Shown here: piece by piece, positions 7,504-12,583 of the stretch
Layout: every line of letters begins with the position of its first letter
Position numbering within the stretch: position 1 is the stretch's first letter
DNA from: JAUVKA01 sp964465145
GTDB lineage: Bacteria > Bacteroidota > Bacteroidia > Bacteroidales > UBA12481
Direction: 5' to 3'
DNA length: 12,583 bases
Assembly (NCBI GenBank): GCA_964465145.1
Contig: CAYXJR010000107.1
Coordinates: 1-12,583 of the forward strand
Program-made: the position numbers and the translations under genes
The notes under the pieces: generated by a model
The model's database searches: none
Told to the model about the DNA's origin: nothing
Seen by the model: the letters and a program-made list of their open reading frames with translations, nothing else

Positions 7504-8601
7504 ATGAAAATATTTTTAGATAATATTATCTTTTCCCTTCAACAAGCTGGTGGTGTCTCTGTCGTTTGGTATGAATTAATAAAAAGGATATTAAAAGATT
7601 CCGACATAAATGCACATTTTATAGATGAACCAAATCAAAATATATTCAGAAACCAACTGGAGATTCCGAAAGAACTAATCTTGAGTAATCCTCTGTCCAA
7701 ATATCCAATGTCCTTTCAACGATATTTAAATCCTAATAAGATAAAAGGGAAAGGGATTTTTCATTCGAGTTACTATCGTTTTGCAAAAAATCCGAATATT
7801 ATAAATATTACAACAATACATGATTTCACATATGAGTATTATCGAAAAGGATTAGCCAAACTTATTCATCAGTTTCAAAAAGGAACCGCAATTAAAAATT
7901 CAAAAAGAATTATTTGTGTTTCTCAAAATACAAAAGAAGATTTATTAAATTTTTATCCAAAGTTCAATGAAGATAATATTAAGGTTATACATAATGGAGT
8001 GGATAATATTTATCAACCACTTATAAATAAAGATGAAATTCTACTCTATCAATTAATCCCATTTTCTTGTGGTGAATATGTACTCTATGTCGGCGACAGA
8101 AAAAGTTTATATAAGAATTTTAAACTGGCAGTTATTGCTTGTAAGATAAGCAATCAACCTTTAGTAATGGTTGGTGGAGGAATCCTCACCGGCAAAGAAA
8201 ATCAACTATTAAATGAAAAGCTGGGAATAAATAAGTTTAAACATCTCAATGGTATTAGCAATAAGCAGTTAAATTTGATTTACAATAATGCATTTTGTTT
8301 ATTGTATCCTTCACTTTATGAAGGTTTCGGAATTCCAATACTCGAAGCACAACAAGCCGGATGCCCTGTAATAAGTACAAATTACTCATCAATCCCTGAA
8401 GTGGCAGGGAATGGAGCTATTCTTGTTGAAAAGGTAAACGAAAACGAAATTGCAGAAATACTAAACCTTTTGAAAAAGGATTCTGCAATTATCACAAACC
8501 TTAAGAATGAAGGTTTTAAAAATTCGCAACGTTTTTCGTGGGATAAATGTTACCAACAAACCAAAGAACTCTATAAAGAAGTTTATGAAGAATATTTTTA
8601 A
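7504..8601 (+). CDS. GT4 family glycosyltransferase
   Basis: 365 residues from ATG 7504. An upstream in-frame ATG (7471) would add MHKNILSIKLN, but MKIFLDNIIFSLQQAGGVS is the normal GT4 opening with its AGG loop. The family motifs follow: TIHDFTYEYY at 104-113, RIICVSQNTKEDL at 135-147, VIHNGVDNIYQPL at 161-173, YVLYVGDRKSLYKNF at 192-206, and LYEGFGIPILEAQQAG with Glu273/Glu281. IPEVAGNGAILVE follows these. It resembles the GT4 at 4978-6108 in architecture but is clearly divergent in sequence and more AT-rich. It is followed after 6 bases by the GT2 gene. Donor and linkage unknown. Confidence 0.88.
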   Translation: MKIFLDNIIFSLQQAGGVSVVWYELIKRILKDSDINAHFIDEPNQNIFRNQLEIPKELILSNPLSKYPMSFQRYLNPNKIKGKGIFHSSYYRFAKNPNIINITTIHDFTYEYYRKGLAKLIHQFQKGTAIKNSKRIICVSQNTKEDLLNFYPKFNEDNIKVIHNGVDNIYQPLINKDEILLYQLIPFSCGEYVLYVGDRKSLYKNFKLAVIACKISNQPLVMVGGGILTGKENQLLNEKLGINKFKHLNGISNKQLNLIYNNAFCLLYPSLYEGFGIPILEAQQAGCPVISTNYSSIPEVAGNGAILVEKVNENEIAEILNLLKKDSAIITNLKNEGFKNSQRFSWDKCYQQTKELYKEVYEEYF

Positions 8602-8607
8602 AGATTT

Positions 8608-9354
8608 ATGAAAATTTCAATTATCACTGCTACCTTCAATAGTGCTGCTACCATTGCGAGCTGCATTGCTTCAGTAAACGAGCAAACCTATTCAGATATT
8701 GAACATATAATTATCGACGGTGCATCGAAAGATAATACGCTGGAAATAATTAAATCCATACCCAACCGGGTTGTAAAAATTATCTCAGAACCAGATAAAG
8801 GTATATATGATGCAATGAATAAAGGTATTAAATTAGCCACTGGTGATATAGGGGGGATATTAAATTCAGACGATCATTTTTTCAACAGACAAAGTTTAGA
8901 AAAAATTGCCCTTGGCTTTAAAAACCCAAATATAGATGCTGTTTATGGGAATTTGATATTTACTGATGAATCAGGTAAACTTGTCCGCACCTGTATTTCT
9001 AAACCGTTTAAAAGTGGATTGTTTTCGCAAAGCTGGTCGCCTCCTCATCCTACTTTTTACTGTAAACGAGGACTATATGAAAAATATGGATTGTACCATA
9101 CAGATTACCAAATTGCTGCCGATGTAGAACTTATGCTTCGGTTTTTAGAGGTTCATAAAATTAAGTCCCATTTTATCAATGATGTTTTAATAAATATGCG
9201 CAAGGGGGGGGTCAGCAATCAAGGTATTCAAAGTACGGTGATAATTACAAAAGAACTTAGGAAAGCGTTTAAAGAGAATGGGTTGGCTTTTAATCTTCCA
9301 AAATATCTTTTCTACAAAGGCCTAAAAACGAAAGAGTATTTGTATAAATTATGA
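8608..9354 (+). CDS. GT2 family (WcaA-like) glycosyltransferase
   Basis: 248 residues, GT-A fold. The start MKISIITATFNSA is the classic GT2 first strand. IIIDGASKDNT at 34-44 binds the nucleotide, and SEPDKGIYDAMNKG at 60-73 is the WcaA-type signature. NSDD at 86-89 is the metal-binding DxD-type motif. Pro146-His-Pro and AADVEL with Asp172 lie in the acceptor and catalytic region. The last codons overlap the next gene by ATGA (9351-9354). A pure G8 tract lies in codons 199-201 (9204-9211), and a G6 tract at 8851-8856. Both are unusual in such an AT-rich gene and could be slippage sites. Loss or gain of one G at 9204-9211 would replace the last 48 or so residues. Confidence 0.9.
   Translation: MKISIITATFNSAATIASCIASVNEQTYSDIEHIIIDGASKDNTLEIIKSIPNRVVKIISEPDKGIYDAMNKGIKLATGDIGGILNSDDHFFNRQSLEKIALGFKNPNIDAVYGNLIFTDESGKLVRTCISKPFKSGLFSQSWSPPHPTFYCKRGLYEKYGLYHTDYQIAADVELMLRFLEVHKIKSHFINDVLINMRKGGVSNQGIQSTVIITKELRKAFKENGLAFNLPKYLFYKGLKTKEYLYKL
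9204..9211 (+). repeat. Homopolymeric G8 tract inside the GT2 gene
   Basis: Eight consecutive G span Lys-Gly-Gly-Val codons (AAG GGG GGG GTC). The conserved Gly-Gly could be encoded without a pure run. G8 tracts in surface-glycan glycosyltransferases are known slipped-strand phase-variation sites in other bacteria. Variation here is an inference. Confidence 0.5.
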
Positions 9355-10292
9355 AAATCTTAATAACCGGTGCCTTTGGCTTTGTTGGCACCAACCTTTC
9401 CTTAGCCCTTAAAACAACATTTAATTGTCAATTAATTGCCCTTGATGTTAAAGAACCGGATAAACACAAATACGATGTGTTTTATTCATGGAATGATTTA
9501 GATAAAATAGATTGGAGCCAAATAGATTCAATTATTCATTTAGCAGGCAAAGCCCACGACACTAAAAATCAGACTAAAGCAGAAGCATACTTTGAAATAA
9601 ATACTGGCTTAACTCAAAAAATCTTTGATTGGTTTTTGAAATCAAAAGCAAAGAAGTTTATTTTTTTTAGCTCAGTTAAGGCAGTAGCAGATTCTGTTGA
9701 AGGCGAGGTTTTGACTGAGGATGTTCTGCCAGCCCCTAAAGGCCCATACGGAGAAAGCAAATTGGCGGCAGAGAAATATATCTTGCAAAACAAAACTGAG
9801 GGTAAACAAGTCTATATTCTGCGTCCCTGCATGATTCATGGACCCGGCAATCAGGGAAATCTGAACCTGCTATACAGAATGGTGAATAAGGGTATTCCGT
9901 GGCCACTGGGGGCATTTGACAACCAACGTTCCTTTTGTTCAATTGATAACCTGAATTTTGTAATTAACAGATTAATTAAAAAGGACATTGAATCTGGGAT
10001 TTATCAGGTGGCAGATGATCAATCTTTGTCAACCAATAATTTAGTTAAGCTAATAGCTGAATCACTTGAAAAAACGGCAATCATTTGGCAGATCAATCAA
10101 ACACTCATTCGTGCATTGGCCAAAATAGGCGATTTTCTTCATTTGCCACTCAACAGCGAGCGACTTAAAAAACTTACTGAATCCTATGTCGTATCAAATC
10201 AAAAGCTTAAAAATGCATTAGGTATTCAATGCATGCCCTATACTGCTACAGAAGGAATGAATAAAACACTTGATAGCTTCAGAGTTAAATAG
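9351..10292 (+). CDS. NAD-dependent nucleotide-sugar epimerase/4-ketoreductase (SDR, WbpV/Gne-like)
   Basis: 313 residues. Rossmann loop GAFGFVG at 7-13, IIHLAGKAHD at 61-70 (the KAHD continuation is typical of the WbpV/WreQ/Gne-like group), catalytic Ser strand FFSSVKAV, and an intact Tyr133-x3-Lys137 (YGESK) followed by LAAEKY. RPCMIHGPGNQGN and FDNQRSFCSIDNL are the substrate-domain motifs of the same group. These enzymes complete UDP-FucNAc, UDP-QuiNAc or GalNAc-type donors. They are often encoded next to the initiating transferase that uses the product, as here (gene at 10403). The start overlaps the GT2 stop (ATGA). The exact reaction is not resolved. The 110 bases downstream to the next gene show nothing recognisable. 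Confidence 0.85.
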   Translation: MKILITGAFGFVGTNLSLALKTTFNCQLIALDVKEPDKHKYDVFYSWNDLDKIDWSQIDSIIHLAGKAHDTKNQTKAEAYFEINTGLTQKIFDWFLKSKAKKFIFFSSVKAVADSVEGEVLTEDVLPAPKGPYGESKLAAEKYILQNKTEGKQVYILRPCMIHGPGNQGNLNLLYRMVNKGIPWPLGAFDNQRSFCSIDNLNFVINRLIKKDIESGIYQVADDQSLSTNNLVKLIAESLEKTAIIWQINQTLIRALAKIGDFLHLPLNSERLKKLTESYVVSNQKLKNALGIQCMPYTATEGMNKTLDSFRVK

Positions 10293-10402
10293 AGTAGAAC
10301 ATCAACATCCAAATTTATGATGGACATGAGGGGGAAAGACAGAGTGGAGACAATTTAACAGGTGGAAATATTTTCACTAATACCAAACGCAATACCAACA
10401 TT

Positions 10403-11077
10403 ATGTACAAATGCTGTTTCAAGCGAATCATAGATTTTATTCTTGCATTTATTGCCTTAACCATTCTATCACCGATTTTAATCCCGGTAGTTATTGGTTT
10501 GCTATTGACAGGAGAACACTATGTGTGGTATTTTCAGGAAAGAATTGGTTACAAAAACAAACCTTTCAACATTTGGAAATTTGCAACAATGCTTAAGGCC
10601 AGTCCAAGTTTGGCAGGAGGCCTTCATACAACCCGCAAAGATCCACGCTTGATGCCTATGGGACCTTTTCTGCGAAAAACAAAAATTAATGAAATCCCTC
10701 AACTCATTAATATTTTAAAAGGGGATATGAGTATCGTTGGGCCACGTCCATTGGTAGATAAAACATTCGATCCCTACCCTGACCATGTTAAGGAAAATAT
10801 TTACAATGTTAAACCAGGATTAACCGGTATAGGCTCGATCGTGTTTCGAGATGAGGAAAAATTGCTTTCGGAAACAACACTAGATCCAAAAGAGTATTAT
10901 GCGAAATATATTTCCCCTTTTAAAGGAGAGCTGGAACTCTGGTACCAAGCCCATCTTTCATTCTACACAGACGTCATGCTAATTTTTCTTACTGCTTGGG
11001 CGATAATCGTCCCAAGTAATCAACTCGTATATAGGGTCTTTAAAGACCTTCCAGAGAAACCTGATCAACTAAAATGA
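10403..11077 (+). CDS. Initiating sugar-phosphate transferase (monotopic PHPT, WcfS/PglC-like)
   Basis: 224 residues, the short PglC-like form without the N-terminal domain of WbaP. It transfers a sugar 1-phosphate from UDP-sugar to undecaprenyl phosphate at the inner membrane face, starting the repeat unit. Residues 9-36 are the re-entrant hydrophobic helix with the Ser23-Pro24 break. QERIGYKNKPFNIWKFATML (45-64) is the basic conserved segment. DPRLMPMGPFLRKTKINEIP leads into GDMSIVGPRP at 108-117, and KPGLTGIGSIVFRDEE follows. The catalytic Asp-Glu pair of PglC/WbaP corresponds here to Asn96-Glu97 (codon AAT). An amphipathic or hydrophobic stretch near 187-204 ends the membrane-associated part. 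It is the last gene of the AT-rich block. Confidence 0.9.
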   Translation: MYKCCFKRIIDFILAFIALTILSPILIPVVIGLLLTGEHYVWYFQERIGYKNKPFNIWKFATMLKASPSLAGGLHTTRKDPRLMPMGPFLRKTKINEIPQLINILKGDMSIVGPRPLVDKTFDPYPDHVKENIYNVKPGLTGIGSIVFRDEEKLLSETTLDPKEYYAKYISPFKGELELWYQAHLSFYTDVMLIFLTAWAIIVPSNQLVYRVFKDLPEKPDQLK

Positions 11078-11078
11078 G

Positions 11079-11148
11079 GTTTAGGGTTTATTGTTTAGAG
11101 TTTAGAAAAATGGACTACTTGTAACCTGTAACCTGTAACATGCAACAA
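11079..11148 (+). repeat. Ten in-register 7-bp repeats running into the aminotransferase start codon
   Basis: Starting one base after the preceding stop, the sequence keeps a 7-bp register for ten units: GTTTAGG, GTTTATT, GTTTAGA, GTTTAGA, two degenerate units, GTAACCT, GTAACCT, GTAACAT, GCAACAA. The start ATG (11140-11142) lies across the last two units, so the repeat is leader and first codons at once. The AAC-containing units share the pattern AACCYRY with arrays at 11571-11626 and 12486-12516. Confidence 0.75.
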
Positions 11149-12408
11149 AAACATAATAATATAACTTCCTTCATCCGCTCCCTCTACCCAGGCAAAGCCG
11201 AAGTGCACCTGCATGAGCCTGTGTTTTTCGGCAACGAGAAAAAATACCTGGAAGAGTGTATCGATAGTACATTCGTATCATCTGTGGGGCCCTTCATAAA
11301 GAAGTTCGAGGATAAATTTGCAGAATATACCGGGGCCGGCCATGCCGTGGCGGTTGTTAACGGAGCGGCAGCACTCCACATGGCACTGAAAGTATTGGGG
11401 GTAAATGCCGGAGATGAGGTGATCACACAGCCTTTAAGTTTTGTTGCAACGGCAAACGCAATAGCCTATACAGGGGCACAGCCGGTATTCCTGGATGTAG
11501 ATAAAGATACATTGGGCCTCTCACCTGAAGCATTGAGGAAATGGCTGGAACAAAATGTCGAACTTAAAAGATGTCGAATGTCAGGTGTCAGTTTTCCGAC
11601 AACCTACAACCTACAACCTACAACTGAAATCAGGAAGAAAAGCCTATGTGCTTACAACAAAAAAACTGGGAGGAGGATCTCCGCCTGCGTTCCGATGCAT
11701 ACCTTCGGAATCCCATGCCGAATCGACGAGATAGTTGAAATCTGCCATCAATATAATATCCCCGTAATCGAAGATGCCGCCGAAAGCATCGGCAGCTTCT
11801 ATAAAAACCAACACACCGGCACCTTCGGGGATTTGGGAATATTGTCGTTTAATGGAAATAAGACTATTACTACCGGAGGTGGAGGGATGATTTTAGTAAG
11901 TGACCAGCCCTCAGCCAGAGGTTGGACTTCAGCACACGATCCGGCCCACAGCCAACCCCTGGCAATCCTTGCCCGCCATTTATCTACGCAAGCTAAAGTC
12001 GGTCATCCATGGGAATTCCGGCATGATGCCATTGGCTATAATTACAGGATGCCAAATATAAACGCTGCATTAGGTTTGGCCCAGTTAGAAGGTCTGCCGG
12101 TTATATTGAAATCAAAACAAAAACTCTGGGAGGAATACTCAGCATTTTTCGACGGACTTAATATCCCCTCGATAAAAGAAATCCCGGGATCCGAATCCAA
12201 CCACTGGCTCAACGGATTTTTCTGCGAATCAAAAGAAGAACGCGACGCCTTCCTGCAATTTTCTCATGATCAGAAAATATTCTGCCGCCCCGCCTGGAAC
12301 CTGCTGCCGTCATTGCCAATGTACCAGCACTGCCAGACAGATGGGAATGAGGTTGCTAAGTGGGTGGAGGATAGGTTGGTTAATGTGCCGAGCTCGGCGA
12401 GGATTTAA
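11140..12408 (+). CDS. LegC-family PLP-dependent sugar aminotransferase with two repeat-derived in-frame insertions
   Basis: 422 residues, longer than the roughly 380-390 I expect for LegC-type (DegT/DnrJ/EryC1/StrS) enzymes. These aminate a 4-keto-6-deoxy nucleotide sugar. Motifs: LHEPVFFGNEKKYLEECIDS and TFVSSVGPF near 24-52, VVNGAAALHMALK (72-84), PMHTFGIPC, IEDAAES with Asp212 against the pyridine nitrogen, and SFNGNKTITTGGGGM with Lys241 as the PLP lysine. GYNYRMPNINAALGLAQLE (299-317) follows, and it ends VNVPSSARI. Two stretches do not fit the family. About 23 residues (around Arg144-Ser168) are encoded by 7-bp repeats. About 16 residues (within Ser258-Ile276) are encoded by a palindromic repeat. 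All conserved motifs and the frame are kept, so the enzyme may still be active. The gene is much more GC-rich than the operon before it. The downstream gmd leaves open a GDP-sugar substrate. Confidence 0.9.
   Translation: MQQKHNNITSFIRSLYPGKAEVHLHEPVFFGNEKKYLEECIDSTFVSSVGPFIKKFEDKFAEYTGAGHAVAVVNGAAALHMALKVLGVNAGDEVITQPLSFVATANAIAYTGAQPVFLDVDKDTLGLSPEALRKWLEQNVELKRCRMSGVSFPTTYNLQPTTEIRKKSLCAYNKKTGRRISACVPMHTFGIPCRIDEIVEICHQYNIPVIEDAAESIGSFYKNQHTGTFGDLGILSFNGNKTITTGGGGMILVSDQPSARGWTSAHDPAHSQPLAILARHLSTQAKVGHPWEFRHDAIGYNYRMPNINAALGLAQLEGLPVILKSKQKLWEEYSAFFDGLNIPSIKEIPGSESNHWLNGFFCESKEERDAFLQFSHDQKIFCRPAWNLLPSLPMYQHCQTDGNEVAKWVEDRLVNVPSSARI
11571..11626 (+). repeat. Intragenic 7-bp repeat array in the aminotransferase gene
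   Basis: Eight units in register: ATGTCGA, ATGTCAG, GTGTCAG, TTTTCCG, then ACAACCT three times and ACAACTG. They encode about Arg144 to Thr162 (CRMSGVSFPTTYNLQPTT), which I cannot match to the family. Family members pass from the EL(K) helix to the YNK(K/T)TG strand with only a few residues. Because 7 is not a multiple of 3, gain or loss of one unit would shift the frame; three units would not. Confidence 0.75.
11912..11968 (+). repeat. Palindromic repeat copy A, inserted in frame in the aminotransferase gene
   Basis: 57 bases with arms GCCAGAGGTTGG (11914-11925) and CCAACCCCTGGC (11952-11963). They pair at 11 of 12 positions and extend by two more pairs past one bulged base. It aligns with copy B at 12415-12472: 16/19 identical in the left arm, 21/22 in the right arm, with unrelated loops. 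It encodes roughly Ser258-Ile276 (SARGWTSAHDPAHSQPLAI), residues that are extra relative to the family between the PLP-lysine region and ARHLSTQAK. Confidence 0.75.
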
Positions 12409-12414
12409 GACGCA

Positions 12415-12472
12415 CAGCCAAGGGTTGGGCTTCCACCCCAAAGGCAAACACACAGCCAACCCTTGGCAATCC
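12415..12472 (+). repeat. Palindromic repeat copy B, just downstream of the aminotransferase stop
   Basis: 58 bases beginning 6 bases after the TAA. Arms GCCAAGGGTTGG (12417-12428) and CCAACCCTTGGC (12456-12467) are perfectly complementary over 12 bp. Relative to copy A one pair changes from A-T to G-C on both sides, a compensatory change. No T-run follows, so it does not look like an intrinsic terminator. Confidence 0.75.
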
Positions 12473-12485
12473 ATTACGGGCAAAA

Positions 12486-12516
12486 ACCCGCAACCCGCAA
12501 CTAACAAATTACAACT
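12486..12516 (+). repeat. 7-bp repeats leading into the gmd start codon
   Basis: Units ACCCGCA, ACCCGCA, ACTAACA, AATTACA and a partial ACT end exactly at the ATG of gmd (12517). The register is AAC plus four bases, like the arrays at 11121-11148 and 11599-11626. Thirteen bases separate it from palindrome copy B. No Shine-Dalgarno is present. Confidence 0.65.
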
Positions 12517-12583
12517 ATGCCCCCAACCGCCCTCATAACCGGCACCACAGGACAAGATGGTGCCTACCTTTCAGAATACCTGC
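12517..12583 (+). CDS. gmd: GDP-mannose 4,6-dehydratase (partial, 5' end only)
   Basis: Only 22 codons are in the window: MPPTALITGTTGQDGAYLSEYL. ALITGxTGQDGxYLxEYL is the diagnostic N-terminal dinucleotide-binding signature of Gmd, which converts GDP-mannose to GDP-4-keto-6-deoxymannose. That product is the precursor of GDP-fucose, GDP-rhamnose and GDP-perosamine. It lies 108 bases after the aminotransferase, and the spacer is mostly repeats. The frame continues off the right edge. It shares the higher GC content of the aminotransferase. Confidence 0.85.
   Translation, partial: MPPTALITGTTGQDGAYLSEYL

Noticed and set aside
11079..11148. CRISPR array or telomere-like repeat
   Set aside because: The 7-bp units are contiguous without spacers and degenerate, so CRISPR is excluded. 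The GTTTAGG units resemble telomeric repeats only by chance in a bacterial operon.
12415..12472. Intrinsic terminator after the aminotransferase
   Set aside because: The arms are separated by a long loop of about 27 bases and no T-run follows. A related copy lies inside the coding sequence, where termination would be harmful.
12471..12492. Small hairpin CGGG-CAAAAA-CCCG before the gmd heptads
   Set aside because: The stem is only four pairs and is explained by the overlapping ACCCGCA repeat units; no functional context was seen.
12266..12555. ORFs of 81-90 codons on both strands across the aminotransferase end
   Set aside because: They overlap the conserved C-terminus of the aminotransferase, the palindrome, the heptads and the gmd start. 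The repeats themselves create stop-poor frames.

Overview
The window is a polysaccharide (O-antigen or capsule) biosynthesis locus of a Bacteroidota bacterium. The host assignment rests on several features. Start codons lack a Shine-Dalgarno and have A/T-rich leaders instead. A promoter at 1786-1815 fits the Bacteroidetes TTG-N19-TAnnTTTG pattern. The genome is AT-rich, the initiating sugar transferase is of a Bacteroidetes type, and degenerate AAC-based 7-bp repeats abut start codons. No ribosomal or tRNA marker is present, so the genus cannot be named.

Layout. (1) Positions 1-1707, minus strand: the 5' part of an insertion sequence. It has a winged-helix-like ORF (1042-1707), then a zinc-ribbon DDE-type transposase ORF in the -1 frame that runs off the left edge. 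A textbook A AAA AAG slippery site joins the two. (2) Positions 1708-1987: IS edge, plus-strand promoter and a leader with a small hairpin whose 3' arm resembles an ops element. (3) Positions 1988-11077, plus strand: a tightly packed, AT-rich operon. Its order is GT4 glycosyltransferase, glucose-1-phosphate cytidylyltransferase (rfbF), SDR enzyme with Tyr-x3-His in place of Tyr-x3-Lys, GT4, EpsG/Wzy-type polymerase, a small ORF or gene remnant, GT4, GT2 with a G8 tract, SDR epimerase/reductase, and an initiating sugar-phosphate transferase with Asn-Glu in place of Asp-Glu. (4) Positions 11078-12583: a distinctly more GC-rich segment with a LegC-family PLP aminotransferase and the first 22 codons of gmd (GDP-mannose 4,6-dehydratase).

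How the genes work together (inference from families): the initiating transferase loads the first sugar phosphate on undecaprenyl phosphate, probably using the nucleotide sugar finished by the adjacent SDR. The three GT4 enzymes and one GT2 extend the repeat unit, and the EpsG-like protein polymerises it. RfbF, the second SDR, the aminotransferase and Gmd supply CDP-, UDP- or GDP-linked deoxy- and aminosugars. No flippase (Wzx), no rfbG/rfbH and no UpxY-type regulator lie in the window.

The most unusual part is 11.08-12.52 kb. The aminotransferase gene carries two in-frame repeat-derived insertions. One is an array of 7-bp repeats. The other is a 57-bp imperfect palindrome whose sister copy lies 6 bp after the stop codon, with one compensatory base-pair change between the copies. 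Further 7-bp arrays run into the start codons of both the aminotransferase and gmd.
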